A stretch of DNA of 64,000 bases from Cellulomonas sp. Root485 (GCF_001426705.1 NZ_LMFC01000001.1:771923-835922), one strand, 5' to 3'. Counted from the first letter of the stretch, positions 46,893 through 56,837 are shown. Numbers and translations are program-made. The notes: generated from the sequence alone by a model not told the origin.

Positions 46893-47494
46893 GCCTCGTC
46901 GCGGGGTGCCAGCCGCACGCCGGCGACCCGGTCCTCCATGCGCGCGAGCCACCGCTCCCGCCGCTGCGGGGACACCTCGGCCACGCGCGGGTGGCTCAGC
47001 CATCGCGCCGGCACGCCCATCTTCTGCCACACCCCGCGCACCGACGCCTTCTGCGCAGTGTTGCCGAAGAGCCACCGGTAGGCCGGCCCCGGGGTCGACA
47101 TCGTGGTCGCCACCGTGACGCGCTGGAGCCGGACGAAACGTCCGCGCGGGAGGCCGAACGCGCCGTCCTCGTAGGCCCAGCCGGGTACGAGGACCTTGTC
47201 GATGAACCCCTTCATCACCGCGGGCGCGGTCTCCCACCAGACAGGGTGCACGAGGACGAGGTGGTCGGCGGCGTCGATGCGGCGCTGCAGGTCGGCGACG
47301 ACCGGGTCGATCGTGGTGTGGTCCCGCCAGGCCGCCAGGTCCGCGCGGCGCATCACCGGGTCGAAGCCGGAGGCGTCGAGGTCGAGGAGGTCGACCTCGC
47401 GCCCCGCGCGTCGTGCGCCCTGCGCCGCGGCGTCGGCGAGCGCGTGGCAGAAGCTGCCCTCGTAAGGGTGGTTGACGATGACCATCGTGCGCAT
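46874..47494 (-). CDS. Flavodoxin-fold NAD(P)H-dependent oxidoreductase
   Basis: A 206-residue FMN quinone-reductase-like protein of the MdaB/KefF/NQO family. Seen are VIVNHPYEGSFCHALA (flavin phosphate loop), HPVWWETAPAVMKGFIDKV and the Pro/Gly-rich ATTMSTPGPAYRW. It probably reduces quinones or other electrophiles. ATG 47494 has AAGGAG 6 nt upstream. It diverges from a TetR regulator with a shared set of operator boxes, a typical detoxification pair. Confidence 0.87.
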   Translation of the reverse strand: MRTMVIVNHPYEGSFCHALADAAAQGARRAGREVDLLDLDASGFDPVMRRADLAAWRDHTTIDPVVADLQRRIDAADHLVLVHPVWWETAPAVMKGFIDKVLVPGWAYEDGAFGLPRGRFVRLQRVTVATTMSTPGPAYRWLFGNTAQKASVRGVWQKMGVPARWLSHPRVAEVSPQRRERWLARMEDRVAGVRLAPRDEALVPVV

Positions 47495-47505
47495 GGACGG
47501 CTCCT

Positions 47506-47552
47506 TGAACGGTGTTAAGTTGAACAGCGTTAGATTGATTTAACGCCGTTCA
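47506..47552. promoter_or_regulatory. Three operator-like boxes (TetR-type)
   Basis: Related 13-mers lie at 47506-47518 (TGAACGGTGTTAA), 47521-47533 (TGAACAGCGTTAG) and inverted at 47540-47552 (TTAACGCCGTTCA). Each has an AAC-N3-GTT core that is nearly palindromic. They sit in the 93-bp region between the oxidoreductase and tetR starts and are probably bound by the TetR protein. Confidence 0.6.
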
Positions 47553-47587
47553 GTTGTCAAGGTGGACCGGTATCGAGGGAGGTGGGG

Positions 47588-48157
47588 ATGGCGCAGCGGC
47601 TGGATCGCGAGCGGATCGTGCGGCGTGCGCTCGACCTCCTGGACGAGGTCGGGCTGGACGGCCTCACCCTGCGCCGCCTGGCGAGCGACCTCGGGGTGCA
47701 GGCCGCAGCGCTGTACTGGCACGTGCCGAGCAAGGCGGCGCTGCTCGACGAGATGGCCACCACGATGCTGCGCGACCTCATCGTCGAGGCCGACGAGGAG
47801 CTCGCCGCGCTCGAGGGGGAGCCGTGGCAGGACTGCGTGCGGCTCTCGGCCGTCCGGTTCCGCGCCGCGCTGCTTGCCCGCCGCGACGGCGCCCGGGTGT
47901 TCAGCGGCACCTACCTCGCCGACGAGCGCCTCGCCGGGTGGATCGACCTTCCGCTGTCGATCCTCGTCGGCGCCGGCTTCACCGTGCCCGAGGCGACCCG
48001 CTCGTGGGGGACGCTGCTCGCGTTCGTCCAGGGGTTCGCGGTGGAGGAGCAGGCGATGCCGGCGGGTGCGGGCGGCGATGTCGAGGAGCGGTTCGACTTC
48101 GGTGTCGACGTGATCGTGCGCGGGCTCGAGTCCCGGCTCGCGGTGCTCTCCGCCTGA
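47588..48157 (+). CDS. TetR-family transcriptional regulator
   Basis: A 189-residue repressor. The N-terminal helix-turn-helix is RIVRRALDLLDEVGLDGLTLRRLASDLGVQAAALYWHVPSK, the form with LYWHV typical of TetR/TetC subfamilies. The C-terminal ligand domain starts about residue 75. ATG 47588 follows GGGAGGT. It most likely represses the divergent oxidoreductase and itself; the inducer is unknown. Confidence 0.88.
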   Translation: MAQRLDRERIVRRALDLLDEVGLDGLTLRRLASDLGVQAAALYWHVPSKAALLDEMATTMLRDLIVEADEELAALEGEPWQDCVRLSAVRFRAALLARRDGARVFSGTYLADERLAGWIDLPLSILVGAGFTVPEATRSWGTLLAFVQGFAVEEQAMPAGAGGDVEERFDFGVDVIVRGLESRLAVLSA

Positions 48158-48204
48158 CGACGGGTGTCGTCGGTCACGTCACACCGACTGCGGGACCGTC
48201 AGGT

Positions 48205-48233
48205 TTGACCCTGCGGCGTGGGGTCCGTACCCT
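48205..48233 (+). promoter_or_regulatory. Sigma70-type promoter of rplU-rpmA
   Basis: TTGACC (48205-48210) and TACCCT (48228-48233) are separated by 17 bp, the best consensus promoter in the window. Transcription should begin at about 48240, giving a ~157-nt leader. Confidence 0.8.
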
Positions 48234-48237
48234 AGAA

Positions 48238-48396
48238 CGTCGGCGCGTCGTGTGCGCGCTGGTCAGGTGTGCCGCCGCAGCGGCGCCGACGCGAACCCCC
48301 ACGGGAACCGGCGACAACCGGTGGCAGCGGGATGTGCGCGGGCGCAGGCAGGGCACACCCAGAGCGTTAGTGACCTAGGCAGTTCGACGAGCAGAG
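48238..48396 (+). promoter_or_regulatory. Structured 5' leader of rplU
   Basis: The leader opens with a 9-nt arm CGTCGGCGC (48238-48246) that can pair with GCGCCGACG (48283-48291), enclosing a GCCGC/GCGGC hairpin. A further ACCGG/CCGGT hairpin lies at 48307-48322. Such leaders can mediate autogenous control by the encoded ribosomal protein. No known Rfam class was recognised. Confidence 0.45.
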
Positions 48397-48717
48397 ATGA
48401 GCAGCAACGTGGTGTACGCGATCGTGAAGGCTGGCGGCCGCCAGGAGAAGGTCGCGGTGGGCGACGTCGTCGTCGTCGACCGCCTCGCCGCGCAGGCCGG
48501 GTCGACCATCGAGCTGACCGCCCTGCTGCTCGTCGACGGGGAGAAGGTCACCACCGACGCCAAGGCCTTGGCCAAGGTGAAGGTGACGGCGGAGGTCGTG
48601 CGGGACGAGAAGGGTCCCAAGATCGACATCCTCAAGTACAAGAACAAGACCGGGTACCGCAAGCGCCAGGGTCACCGCCAGAAGCTGACCCGCCTCAAGG
48701 TCACCGGCATCTCCTGA
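48397..48717 (+). CDS. rplU: 50S ribosomal protein bL21
   Basis: A 106-residue large-subunit protein. The bL21 pattern [20 protein letters not shown] is followed by the basic C-terminal [17 protein letters not shown]. The ATG start gives a short four-residue N-terminal extension (MSSN); GTG codons two and three positions later are alternatives. rpmA follows after 72 nt. Confidence 0.96.
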   Translation: MSSNVVYAIVKAGGRQEKVAVGDVVVVDRLAAQAGSTIELTALLLVDGEKVTTDAKALAKVKVTAEVVRDEKGPKIDILKYKNKTGYRKRQGHRQKLTRLKVTGIS

Positions 48718-48789
48718 TCTCGCGCCGTCGGCCGGTCGGCCGCAGGCACGCGCAGCCCCCCATTCTCTGAGCACGAAAGCAGGTTCGTC

Positions 48790-49050
48790 ATGGCACACAA
48801 GAAGGGCGCGAGCTCCTCGCGCAACGGTCGCGACTCCAACGCCCAGCGCCTGGGCGTCAAGCGCTTCGGTGGCCAGGTCGTCAAGGCCGGCGAGATCATC
48901 GTCCGCCAGCGTGGCACGCACTTCCACCCCGGCGTGAACGTCGGTCGTGGCGGCGACGACACGCTGTTCGCCCTCGCCCCCGGTGCCGTGACCTTCGGGA
49001 CGCGCCGTGGCCGCAAGGTCATCGACATCGTCGTGGCGGCAGAGGTCTGA
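48790..49050 (+). CDS. rpmA: 50S ribosomal protein bL27
   Basis: An 86-residue protein with [28 protein letters not shown], the N-terminal arm that reaches the peptidyl-transferase centre. The mature N-terminus is encoded directly, without the cleaved extension seen in Firmicutes. AAGCAGG precedes the ATG. A terminator-like hairpin follows at 49185. Confidence 0.97.
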   Translation: MAHKKGASSSRNGRDSNAQRLGVKRFGGQVVKAGEIIVRQRGTHFHPGVNVGRGGDDTLFALAPGAVTFGTRRGRKVIDIVVAAEV

Positions 49051-49184
49051 GCCGTAGTGCAACGGACGGTGCGGGTCGCGGAGCGGCGTGCACCGGAAGT
49101 GGAACGAAGGCGATGACCGACCGCGGATCAGCGGTCTGAGTTCTTCATGACGATGCGGCATCGGTCCGCGTCGGGTCATTCGTG

Positions 49185-49215
49185 GAAGGGGCGCACCGGT
49201 GCGGTGCGCCCCTTC
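49185..49215 (+). terminator. Hairpin between rpmA and obg
   Basis: A perfect 13-bp stem (GAAGGGGCGCACC with its complement) and a 5-nt loop, 135 nt after the rpmA stop. Partial read-through to obg is possible, since obg has no clear promoter of its own. Confidence 0.8.
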
Positions 49216-49259
49216 TGCGTGTGAGTATCGAGAAGTAGCAATGCAAGGGAGGTTCAGCC

Positions 49260-50783
49260 GTGGTGACATTCGTCGACCGGGTCGTGCTGCATGCGACCGG
49301 CGGTGACGGTGGGCACGGTTGTGCGTCCATCCACCGGGAGAAGTTCAAGCCGCTCGCGGGCCCCGACGGGGGCAACGGCGGCAACGGTGGCTCGGTGATC
49401 ATCGCGGTCGACCCGCAGGTCACCACGTTGCTCGACTACCACCACTCGCCTCACCGGCACGCCCCGTCGGGGACGCAGGGCATGGGTGACCACCGCTCCG
49501 GCTCCACCGGCGCCGACCTGGTGCTCGGTGTCCCGGACGGCACCGTCGTGAAGGCTCCCGACGGCACCGTGCTCGCCGACCTCGTCGGCGTGGGCGCCGA
49601 GTACGTGGCGGCCGCCGGCGGCCGCGGTGGGCTCGGCAACGCCGCGCTCGCCTCCCAGCGACGCAAGGCTCCCGGCTTCGCGCTGCTCGGCGAGCCCGGT
49701 ACCGAGCAGGACATCGTCCTCGAGCTCAAGACGATCGCCGACGTCGCGCTCGTCGGCTACCCGAGCGCCGGCAAGTCCAGCCTCGTGGCCGCGATCTCCG
49801 CGGCACGGCCGAAGATCGCCGACTACCCCTTCACGACGCTGGTCCCCAACCTCGGCGTGGTGCAGGCGGGCGGCGCGCGGTACACCGTCGCCGACGTCCC
49901 CGGTCTCATCCCGGGCGCGTCCGAGGGGCGCGGCCTGGGCCTGGAGTTCCTGCGGCACATCGAGCGCTGCGCGGTCATCGTGCACGTGCTCGACTGCGCG
50001 ACCCTCGAGCCCGACCGCGACCCGCTCTCCGACCTCGAGGACATCGAGGTCGAGCTGCGGACCTACGCCGGAGACCTCTCCATCGAGGGCGGGCGGGTGC
50101 CGCTCCTGGAGCGCCCGCAGATCGTCGTGCTCAACAAGATCGACGTCCCCGAGGCGCGCGAGCTGGCCGAGCTGGTCAAGCCCGACCTCGAGGCCCGTGG
50201 GTTCCGCGTGTTCGAGATCTCGACCGCCAGCCACGAGGGCCTGCGCCCGCTGACGTTCGCGCTCGGAGAGATCGTCGACAAGGCCCGTCGCGACGCGCCG
50301 GCACCGGAGAACACCCGCGTCGTGCTGCGCCCGAAGGCCGTGGACGACGCCGGGTTCACCGTGACGCGTCGCGAGGTCGAGGGCCAGGGCGTGTACTTCT
50401 GGGTGCGGGGCGAGAAGCCCGAGCGCTGGGTGCGCCAGACCGACTTCTCCAACGACGAGGCCGTCGGCTACCTGGCCGACCGGCTGGCGCGGCTGGGGGT
50501 CGAGGAGAAGCTGTTCGCCGCGGGTGCCGTCGCCGGTGACGAGGTGCGCATCGGCCCGGAGCACAACGCGGTGGTGTTCGACTGGGAGCCGACGCTCATG
50601 ACCGGGTCCGAGTTCCTCGGTGGTCCGCGCGGCGTCGACCTGCGGCTGGAGGACCACTCGCGCCCGACGCGTGGCGAGAAGCGCCAGGAGTACAAGGAGC
50701 GCATGGACGCCAAGACGGAGGCGCGCGAGGAGCTGTGGACCGAGCGCGAGGCCGGCGTCTGGACCGACGCGGCGGAGAGCTGA
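49260..50783 (+). CDS. obgE: GTPase Obg/CgtA
   Basis: A 507-residue ribosome-assembly and stress-linked GTPase. The glycine-rich Obg fold (about 1-155) is seen in [16 protein letters not shown]; the G domain contains [19 protein letters not shown] and NKID; and a C-terminal OCT domain (about 340-420) is followed by an Arg/Glu-rich tail usual in Actinobacteria. GGGAGG precedes two adjacent GTG codons at 49260 and 49263. proB lies downstream. Confidence 0.95.
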   Translation: MVTFVDRVVLHATGGDGGHGCASIHREKFKPLAGPDGGNGGNGGSVIIAVDPQVTTLLDYHHSPHRHAPSGTQGMGDHRSGSTGADLVLGVPDGTVVKAPDGTVLADLVGVGAEYVAAAGGRGGLGNAALASQRRKAPGFALLGEPGTEQDIVLELKTIADVALVGYPSAGKSSLVAAISAARPKIADYPFTTLVPNLGVVQAGGARYTVADVPGLIPGASEGRGLGLEFLRHIERCAVIVHVLDCATLEPDRDPLSDLEDIEVELRTYAGDLSIEGGRVPLLERPQIVVLNKIDVPEARELAELVKPDLEARGFRVFEISTASHEGLRPLTFALGEIVDKARRDAPAPENTRVVLRPKAVDDAGFTVTRREVEGQGVYFWVRGEKPERWVRQTDFSNDEAVGYLADRLARLGVEEKLFAAGAVAGDEVRIGPEHNAVVFDWEPTLMTGSEFLGGPRGVDLRLEDHSRPTRGEKRQEYKERMDAKTEAREELWTEREAGVWTDAAES

Positions 50784-50841
50784 TCGTCCGGTCCCCGGAT
50801 ATGCGCGTGACCTTCGGCGCGTGCGCGGCAGAATGCGGGAC

Positions 50842-51981
50842 GTGACCGTCGACGCCCTGCAGGACCGCCAGCAGCTGGTCTCGGCGTCCCGGGTGGTCGT
50901 CAAGATCGGCTCGTCGTCGCTGACCGGGCCGGACGGCCGGCTCGCTCCGGAGCGGCTGAACGCGCTGGTCGACGTCCTGGCCGCGCGTCGCGCTGCCGGC
51001 GGGCAGGTCGTGCTGGTGTCCTCCGGTGCTATCGCCGCGGGCCTCGGTCCGCTCGGTCTGGCCGCCCGGCCGCGGGACCTGGCGACGCAGCAGGCCGCCG
51101 CCTCCGTCGGGCAGGGGCTGCTCGTCGCGCACTACACGGCGGCGTTCGCCCGGTACGGGCTGCAGGTCGGGCAGGTGCTGCTGACCGCCGACGACACCGT
51201 CCGGCGCGTGCACTACCGCAACGCGCACCGGGCGCTGACGCGGCTGCTCGACCTCGGGATCGTCCCCGTCATCAACGAGAACGACGCGGTGGCCACCGAC
51301 GAGATCCGGTTCGGCGACAACGACCGCCTGGCCGCCCTGGTCTCGCACCTGGTGCACGCGGACGCGTTGCTGCTGCTCAGCGACGTCGACTCGCTCTACA
51401 CCGGCCCGCCGTCGCGCGACGGGTCCCGCCGGATCGCGTCGGTCGTCCACGCGCAGGACCTCGAGGGCATCGACGTCGCCTCGCGGGGGAGTGCCGTCGG
51501 GACTGGCGGGATGGTGACCAAGCTCGAGTCGGTCGCGATCGCGACGCAGTCCGGGGTCCCGGTCGTCCTGACCTCCGCAGCGCAGGCGGCGCAGGCGCTG
51601 GCGGGGCAGGACGTCGGCACCTGGTTCACCGCCACCGGCCGCCGTACGTCGATCCGTCGGCTGTGGCTCGCGCACGCCGCCAACACGCGCGGACGGCTGG
51701 TGCTCGACGCCGGTGCGGTCCGCGCGGTCCTCGAGCGGGGGACCTCGCTGCTGCCCGCCGGGGTCACCGGCGTCGAGGGCACGTTCGAGGCGGGTGACCC
51801 CGTCGAGCTCGTCGGTCCCGACGGCCATCTCGTCGCGCGGGGGCTGGTCTCCTACGACGCCGAGGAGGTCCCGCCGCTGCTGGGCCGCTCGACCTCCGAG
51901 CTGCGCGCCTCCCTGGGCCCGGGTTACGACCGCGAGCTGGTCCACCGCGACGACCTGGTCCTGGTCCGCAAGCGTCGCTGA
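50842..51981 (+). CDS. proB: Glutamate 5-kinase
   Basis: A 379-residue amino acid kinase with a C-terminal PUA domain. Seen are VVVKIGSSSLTG, the glutamate loop VLVSSGAIAAGLG, and INENDAV. It makes gamma-glutamyl phosphate, the first step to proline; proA is downstream, separated by an unrelated cassette. GTG 50842 is preferred because CAGAAT lies seven bases before it; ATG 50833 is the alternative. The stop is at 51981; the next 204 bp have no gene. Confidence 0.93.
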   Translation: MTVDALQDRQQLVSASRVVVKIGSSSLTGPDGRLAPERLNALVDVLAARRAAGGQVVLVSSGAIAAGLGPLGLAARPRDLATQQAAASVGQGLLVAHYTAAFARYGLQVGQVLLTADDTVRRVHYRNAHRALTRLLDLGIVPVINENDAVATDEIRFGDNDRLAALVSHLVHADALLLLSDVDSLYTGPPSRDGSRRIASVVHAQDLEGIDVASRGSAVGTGGMVTKLESVAIATQSGVPVVLTSAAQAAQALAGQDVGTWFTATGRRTSIRRLWLAHAANTRGRLVLDAGAVRAVLERGTSLLPAGVTGVEGTFEAGDPVELVGPDGHLVARGLVSYDAEEVPPLLGRSTSELRASLGPGYDRELVHRDDLVLVRKRR

Positions 51982-52185
51982 CGCACCAGGCTCCACGCAG
52001 CGCGACCGCGGTATCCCGCGATGTGAGAAGGCCGTCCCGATCGTTGACATCGCCCCCGGCGCAGCCGACCCTCCTGCGCAGGTCAGGAGCTCCGCCGTAC
52101 GGCTCGGCAGGCGGGGCTGCACTCCGAGCGTGACCCGGCCCGCCACGCGGCCGACCTTCGTCCGACTCCGTCAGGGGAACCCGTC

Positions 52186-53004
52186 ATGTCCGTCGATCTC
52201 CTCCCGTCCCCAGTCGCTGCCCGCTACGGAGGCGCTGCGCCGGACACCATCGCGACGAGCGACGTGATCGAGCTCCAGCTCGCCCACCGCTCGGTCCGTC
52301 GGTACCTGCCCGACGAGGTGACCCCGGCTGAGCTCGCTGCCGTCGTCGCCGCCGCGCAGTCCGCCGCGACCAGCTCGAACCTCCAGCTGTGGAGCGTCGT
52401 GGCGGTGCGCGACGACGACCGCCGCGCAGCCTTGTCGGCACTGTCCGGCGACCAGGCCCACATCACGCAGGCGCCCCTGCTGCTCGTCTGGCTCGTCGAC
52501 CTCGGACGCGCCCACGCCATCGCCGCCGCGCACGAGGCGCCGACCGAGGGGGCGGACTTCCTGGAGTCGGCGGTGGTCGGGTTCGTCGACGCGGCACTCG
52601 CCGCGCAGAACGCGGTGCTCGCCGCGGAGTCGCTCGGGCTCGGCACGGTGTACATCGGGGCGCTGCGCAACCGTCCCGCGGAGGTCGCCGAGCTGCTGCA
52701 CCTGCCGAAGCACGTCTTCGCGGCCTTCGGCCTGGTGGTCGGCCGCCCGGACCCCAGCGAGAACGCCCGCGTCAAGCCGCGCCTGCCGCAGTCGGCGGTC
52801 CTGCACCACGAGACGTACGACGACGCCGAGCACGCCGGCGCGGTGGCCGCCTACGAGGGCCGGATCGGTGACTTCTACGCCGAGGAGGGACTGTCCCACT
52901 CGTGGGTCGAGCGGGTGCTCGCCCGGCTGTCCGGTCCGGCGGCCCTCAACGGTCGCGACGAGCTGCGCTCGGCGCTCCAGGCGCAGGGGTTCGAGCTGCG
53001 ATGA
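52186..53004 (+). CDS. NADPH-dependent nitroreductase-family oxidoreductase
   Basis: A 272-residue FMN protein of the NfsA/Frp type. The N-terminal LAHRSVRRYLPDEVTPAEL, the SSNLQLWSVVAV FMN-binding block and the C-terminal AFGLVVGRPD are visible. It likely reduces nitro compounds, flavins or quinones. AGGGGA precedes ATG 52186. It starts a four-gene run with an aldo-keto reductase, a rhodanese and a tandem-GNAT gene. Confidence 0.87.
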   Translation: MSVDLLPSPVAARYGGAAPDTIATSDVIELQLAHRSVRRYLPDEVTPAELAAVVAAAQSAATSSNLQLWSVVAVRDDDRRAALSALSGDQAHITQAPLLLVWLVDLGRAHAIAAAHEAPTEGADFLESAVVGFVDAALAAQNAVLAAESLGLGTVYIGALRNRPAEVAELLHLPKHVFAAFGLVVGRPDPSENARVKPRLPQSAVLHHETYDDAEHAGAVAAYEGRIGDFYAEEGLSHSWVERVLARLSGPAALNGRDELRSALQAQGFELR

Positions 53005-53044
53005 CCACGAGCACCGTCGGCCTCTGCCTCAGCAAGGAGCTCCC

Positions 53045-54002
53045 GTGACCCGCGCGCTCGGACCGCTCACCGTCTCGCCGGTCGGGCTCGGCGGCATGTC
53101 GCTGACCGGCGCCTACGGCACCGCCGACCGCGCTGAGTCCGTGGCCACCGTGCAGCGCGCGCTCGAGCTGGGCGTCACGTTCTTCGACACCGCCGACGTG
53201 TACGCGGACGGCGAGAACGAGCGGCTGCTCGGACCGCTCCTGGCTCCGCACCGGGACCAGGTCGTGCTGGCCACGAAGGTCGGGCTCGGCGTCCAGGGTC
53301 GGGAGGTCGACGGGCGGCCGGAGCACGTGCGCCGGGCCATCGACGCGAGCCTGGCGCGGCTGGGCTGGGACCACGTCGAACCTGTACTACCTGCACCGCG
53401 TGGACCCGCAGGTGCCCATCGAGGAGACCGTCGGCGCGCTCGCGGAGGTGGTGGCCGCGGGCAAGGCCCGGTACATCGGCCTGTCCGAGGCGTCGGCCGC
53501 GACGATCCGGCGGGCCCACACGGTGCACCCGCTCGCGGCAGTGCAGAGCGAGTACTCGCTGTTCCACCGCGGGGTCGAGGACGAGGTCCTGCCGACGCTG
53601 CGCGAGCTCGGCATCGGCTTCGTCCCGTTCTCGCCGCTCGGCCGGGGCATCCTCAGCGGCGCCGTGACGTCGACCGCGTTCGACCCCGGTGACACCCGTG
53701 CCCGGCACGAGCGCTATCAGGGCGACGCTTTCGCCGCCAACGTCCGGCTCGCGGAGCGCCTGCGCACCCTCGCCGACGCCCGCGGGGTGCCGGCCGCGCG
53801 GCTCGCCCTGGCGTGGGTGCTGGCCCAGGGTGACGACGTCGTCCCGATCCCCGGCACGCGGCATGCGGCACACCTGGCATCCAACGTCGAGGCTGCCGAC
53901 GTCGTCCTCGACGCCGCCGACCTGGCCGCCATCACCGACGCCGTGCCGGCCGACGCGGTCGTCGGGGTGCGGCACCCCCAGCCGCACCTGCTCGACGGCT
54001 GA
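53045..54002 (+). pseudogene. Aldo-keto reductase interrupted by a one-base frameshift
   Basis: The 5' frame from GTG 53045 (with AAGGAG upstream) gives a standard AKR start: [33 protein letters not shown] (catalytic Asp and Tyr), ATKVGLG (Lys). It derails at 53379-53380 where GTCGAACCTG is read; removing one A restores [14 protein letters not shown] with the catalytic His. The rest is complete to 54002 (AKYIGLSE-type core, PIPGTRH). Without the extra base it would encode about 318 residues. This is either a real null allele or a sequencing error. No slippery heptamer for programmed shifting was seen. Confidence 0.8.
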
Positions 54003-54029
54003 CCCGACCCCCGTCCGAAGGAGACCACC

Positions 54030-54443
54030 ATGACCGACACCACGTCCCGCCCCGGCGCCCCCGCGGAGCACCTGAGCCTCGAGGAGGCCGCTGCGCTGGC
54101 CCCCGTGGTCAGCGCCGCCGAGGCCGCCGAGCGCGTGGCCGGCGGCGCCTTCCTCGTCGACGTGCGCAGCGAGGCAGGCCGGTCGCGCACGGGCTCGATC
54201 CCGGGCGCCACCGTCGGCGACCGCTACGCCATCGACGAGGAGTTCGACCTCACCGCGGCCACGCGGCACACGCCCGTCGTGTCCCTGGACACCCCCATCG
54301 TGGTCGTGTGCGGCTCGGTCCGTGGGTCCGGCCCGGTAGCCGCAGAGCTGCGCGCGAAGGGGTTCACCAACGTGGTGCACGTCGAGGGGGGCTTCCCGGC
54401 GTGGAAGGAGGCCGGGCTGCCCACGGAGGCACCCGTCGGATGA
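54030..54443 (+). CDS. Rhodanese-like domain protein
   Basis: A 137-residue single-domain rhodanese. The ends of the domain are seen in AFLVDVRSEAGRSRTGSIPGA and VHVEGGFPAWKEAG. The active-site loop is CGSVRGS, Cys followed by a wide loop in which Arg is conserved. It could transfer sulfane sulfur or be a redox sensor. AAGGAG precedes ATG 54030. Its stop overlaps the next gene (ATGA), so they are coupled. Confidence 0.87.
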   Translation: MTDTTSRPGAPAEHLSLEEAAALAPVVSAAEAAERVAGGAFLVDVRSEAGRSRTGSIPGATVGDRYAIDEEFDLTAATRHTPVVSLDTPIVVVCGSVRGSGPVAAELRAKGFTNVVHVEGGFPAWKEAGLPTEAPVG

Positions 54444-55486
54444 GCACACCCTCCACCGCCTTGCCCGACGAGCTGTCCGCGCTGACGGTGCGGACGGCAC
54501 GCGACGACGAGCTCGACGCGGTCGCGGCGCTGACCGAGCGCGGCTTCGGTGCCGGTCCCTACGGTCCGACCACCGACCCGGAGCGCCTGCGCCTGCTGCG
54601 CGACGCGGCCGGGCGTGCGGCGGCCGGCGACCTGCTCGTCGCCGCCGAGGGCGACCGCCTGCTCGGCACCCTCAGCCTCCTGCGCCCCGGCACGGGCTAC
54701 ACGCGCCAGGCGCGGTACGACGAGGCCGAGGTGCGGCTGCTCACCACCGACCCGGAAGCCCGCGGGCGCGGCGTCGGTGCGCTCCTCGTCGCCGAGTCGA
54801 TCACCCGTGCGCGGGCCTGGGGCGTGCAGGCGGTCGTGCTGGACACCGGACCGCGCAACGTCGCGTCCCAGCGGCTGTACCACCGGCTCGGGTTCGAGCG
54901 CGTGGTCGAGCGCGAGACCGTCGTCGTCGCCCGAGGGGTCGGCCGTCTGGCCGTGTTCCGGTACGACCTCGCGCGGACCGGCCTGCGGGTCCGGCTCGCC
55001 GCACCGCACGAGTACGACCGCGTCGCGCGGTTGTCCGTCGACGCCTACGGGCACGACTACGACCTGCCCGACGACTACCGCGCGTCGCTCGCCGACGTCG
55101 CCTCCCGGGCGCGCGAGCACGAGGTCTGGGTGGCCGAGGACCTGGCGACCGGCGACCTGCTCGGGACGGTCGCGACACCGCGCGCCGGCGGCCACATCTC
55201 CGAGCTGGGGCGCGACGGCGAGCTGGACTTCCGTCTGCTGGCCGTCGACCCTGCCGCCCGGCGGCGGGGGATCGGGGTGCTGCTCACCGAGCACGTCATC
55301 ACCCTGGCGCGACAGCGAGGGCTCGATCGCGTCGTCATGAACTCGGGGCCGACCATGCTCGGTGCGCACGCGCTCTACCAGCGGCTCGGCTTCGTCCGGC
55401 TGACGGAGCGCGAGACGCGCGTCGTGCACGGCGGCACGTTGTTCGCGTTCGGCCTCGACACCGCGCCGTCCTCCGTGGCCGGTTGA
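54440..55486 (+). CDS. Tandem GNAT acetyltransferase
   Basis: A 348-residue protein with two GNAT domains. The first (about 15-175) has acetyl-CoA loop RGRGVG, then [10 protein letters not shown]. The second (about 185-340) has RRRGIG, then [10 protein letters not shown]. Mycothiol synthase shares the tandem layout, but the MshD-specific context is not seen, so the substrate is open. ATG overlaps the rhodanese stop. No terminator was found before proA, 43 bp downstream. Confidence 0.83.
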   Translation: MSTPSTALPDELSALTVRTARDDELDAVAALTERGFGAGPYGPTTDPERLRLLRDAAGRAAAGDLLVAAEGDRLLGTLSLLRPGTGYTRQARYDEAEVRLLTTDPEARGRGVGALLVAESITRARAWGVQAVVLDTGPRNVASQRLYHRLGFERVVERETVVVARGVGRLAVFRYDLARTGLRVRLAAPHEYDRVARLSVDAYGHDYDLPDDYRASLADVASRAREHEVWVAEDLATGDLLGTVATPRAGGHISELGRDGELDFRLLAVDPAARRRGIGVLLTEHVITLARQRGLDRVVMNSGPTMLGAHALYQRLGFVRLTERETRVVHGGTLFAFGLDTAPSSVAG

Positions 55487-55529
55487 GACGGCCCGTCGTC
55501 GTCCCCAGCCCCGGGACTACCCTGGTCGG

Positions 55530-56837
55530 ATGACGACGTCGCTCGACGAGCCGGTACAGACGACAGCCGTGACGGACGTGACCGCGCAGGTCCGCGCGGT
55601 CGCGGAGCGGGCCAAGGTCGCCTCCCGGCAGCTCGCCACCGCCACCCGTGCCACCAAGGACGCGGCCCTGCGTGCGATGGCGGACGCGCTCGTCGAGGCC
55701 ACCCCCGAGATCGTCGCGGCCAACCTGGTGGACCTGGAGCGCGGCCGGGCGAACGGCACGTCCGCGGGCCTGCTCGACCGGCTCGCGCTGAACCCCGAGC
55801 GGATCGTCGCCATCGCCGACGCCCTGCGCGAGCTCGCCGCGCTGCCGGACCCGGTGGGGGAGGTCGTGCGCGGCCAGACCCTGCCGAACGGTCTGCGGAT
55901 GCGCCAGGTGCGGGTGCCGATGGGCGTGGTCGGCATGATCTACGAGGCGCGGCCGAACGTGACCGTCGACGCCGCGGGTCTGGCGCTCAAGAGCGGGAAC
56001 GCGGTGATCCTGCGGGGCGGCTCGGCGGCGGCGGCGAGCAACGAGGTCATCGTCGGGGTCCTCTCGCAGGCCCTCGTCGCGCAGCGGCTGCCCGGGGCGC
56101 TCGTCCAGTCCATCGACGCGTGGGGCCGCGAGGGTGCCGTGGCGCTCATGCACGCCCGGGGCCTGGTGGACGTCCTCGTCCCGCGCGGCGGGGCGGACCT
56201 CATCCAGACGGTCGTGCGCGAGTCGACGGTGCCCGTCGTCGAGACGGGCGTCGGCAACGTGCACGTCTACGTGGACGAGACCGCCGACCTCGCCGTCGCC
56301 ATCCCGATCCTCCTGAACTCCAAGACGCAGCGCGTCGGCGTCTGCAACGCCGCCGAGACCCTGCTGGTCCACACGGCGGTCGCCGACGAGTTCCTGCCGG
56401 TCGCCCTGGCGATGCTCGCCGACGCCGGCGTGACGATCCACGGCGACGAGGCGACCCTCGCGCTGGCCCCGGACGAGGTCGCCTGCGTGCCGGCGACCGA
56501 CGAGGACTGGGCGACCGAGTACCTGTCGCTCGACCTCGCCGTCCGGGTCGTGGACTCGCTCGACGAGGCCCTCGAGCACATCCGGGAGTGGAGCTCGGGG
56601 CACACCGAGGCGATCATCACGCGGGACCTCGCGGCGTCCGAACGGTTCGTGGCCGAGGTGGACTCCGCGGCGGTCATGGTCAACGCGTCGACCCGGTTCA
56701 CGGACGGGGGGCAGCTGGGCCTGGGGGCCGAGATCGGGATCTCCACGCAGAAGCTGCACGCGCGGGGGCCGATGGGCCTCGGGGAGCTCACCACCACCAA
56801 GTGGATCGTGCACGGGGACGGGCACGTCCGACCCTGA
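55530..56837 (+). CDS. proA: Gamma-glutamyl phosphate reductase
   Basis: A 435-residue aldehyde-dehydrogenase-fold enzyme that reduces gamma-glutamyl phosphate to the semialdehyde for proline. The catalytic Cys is in [38 protein letters not shown] and the C-terminal [13 protein letters not shown] are present. ATG 55530 has TACCCT six bases upstream, the clearest leaderless example. ProB, its pathway partner, is 3.5 kb upstream. Confidence 0.95.
   Translation: MTTSLDEPVQTTAVTDVTAQVRAVAERAKVASRQLATATRATKDAALRAMADALVEATPEIVAANLVDLERGRANGTSAGLLDRLALNPERIVAIADALRELAALPDPVGEVVRGQTLPNGLRMRQVRVPMGVVGMIYEARPNVTVDAAGLALKSGNAVILRGGSAAAASNEVIVGVLSQALVAQRLPGALVQSIDAWGREGAVALMHARGLVDVLVPRGGADLIQTVVRESTVPVVETGVGNVHVYVDETADLAVAIPILLNSKTQRVGVCNAAETLLVHTAVADEFLPVALAMLADAGVTIHGDEATLALAPDEVACVPATDEDWATEYLSLDLAVRVVDSLDEALEHIREWSSGHTEAIITRDLAASERFVAEVDSAAVMVNASTRFTDGGQLGLGAEIGISTQKLHARGPMGLGELTTTKWIVHGDGHVRP

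Noticed and set aside
53379..53380. Programmed -1/+1 frameshift in the aldo-keto reductase
   Set aside because: No slippery heptamer or downstream stimulator is seen, and the shift is within the catalytic core, so an insertion error or mutation is simpler.
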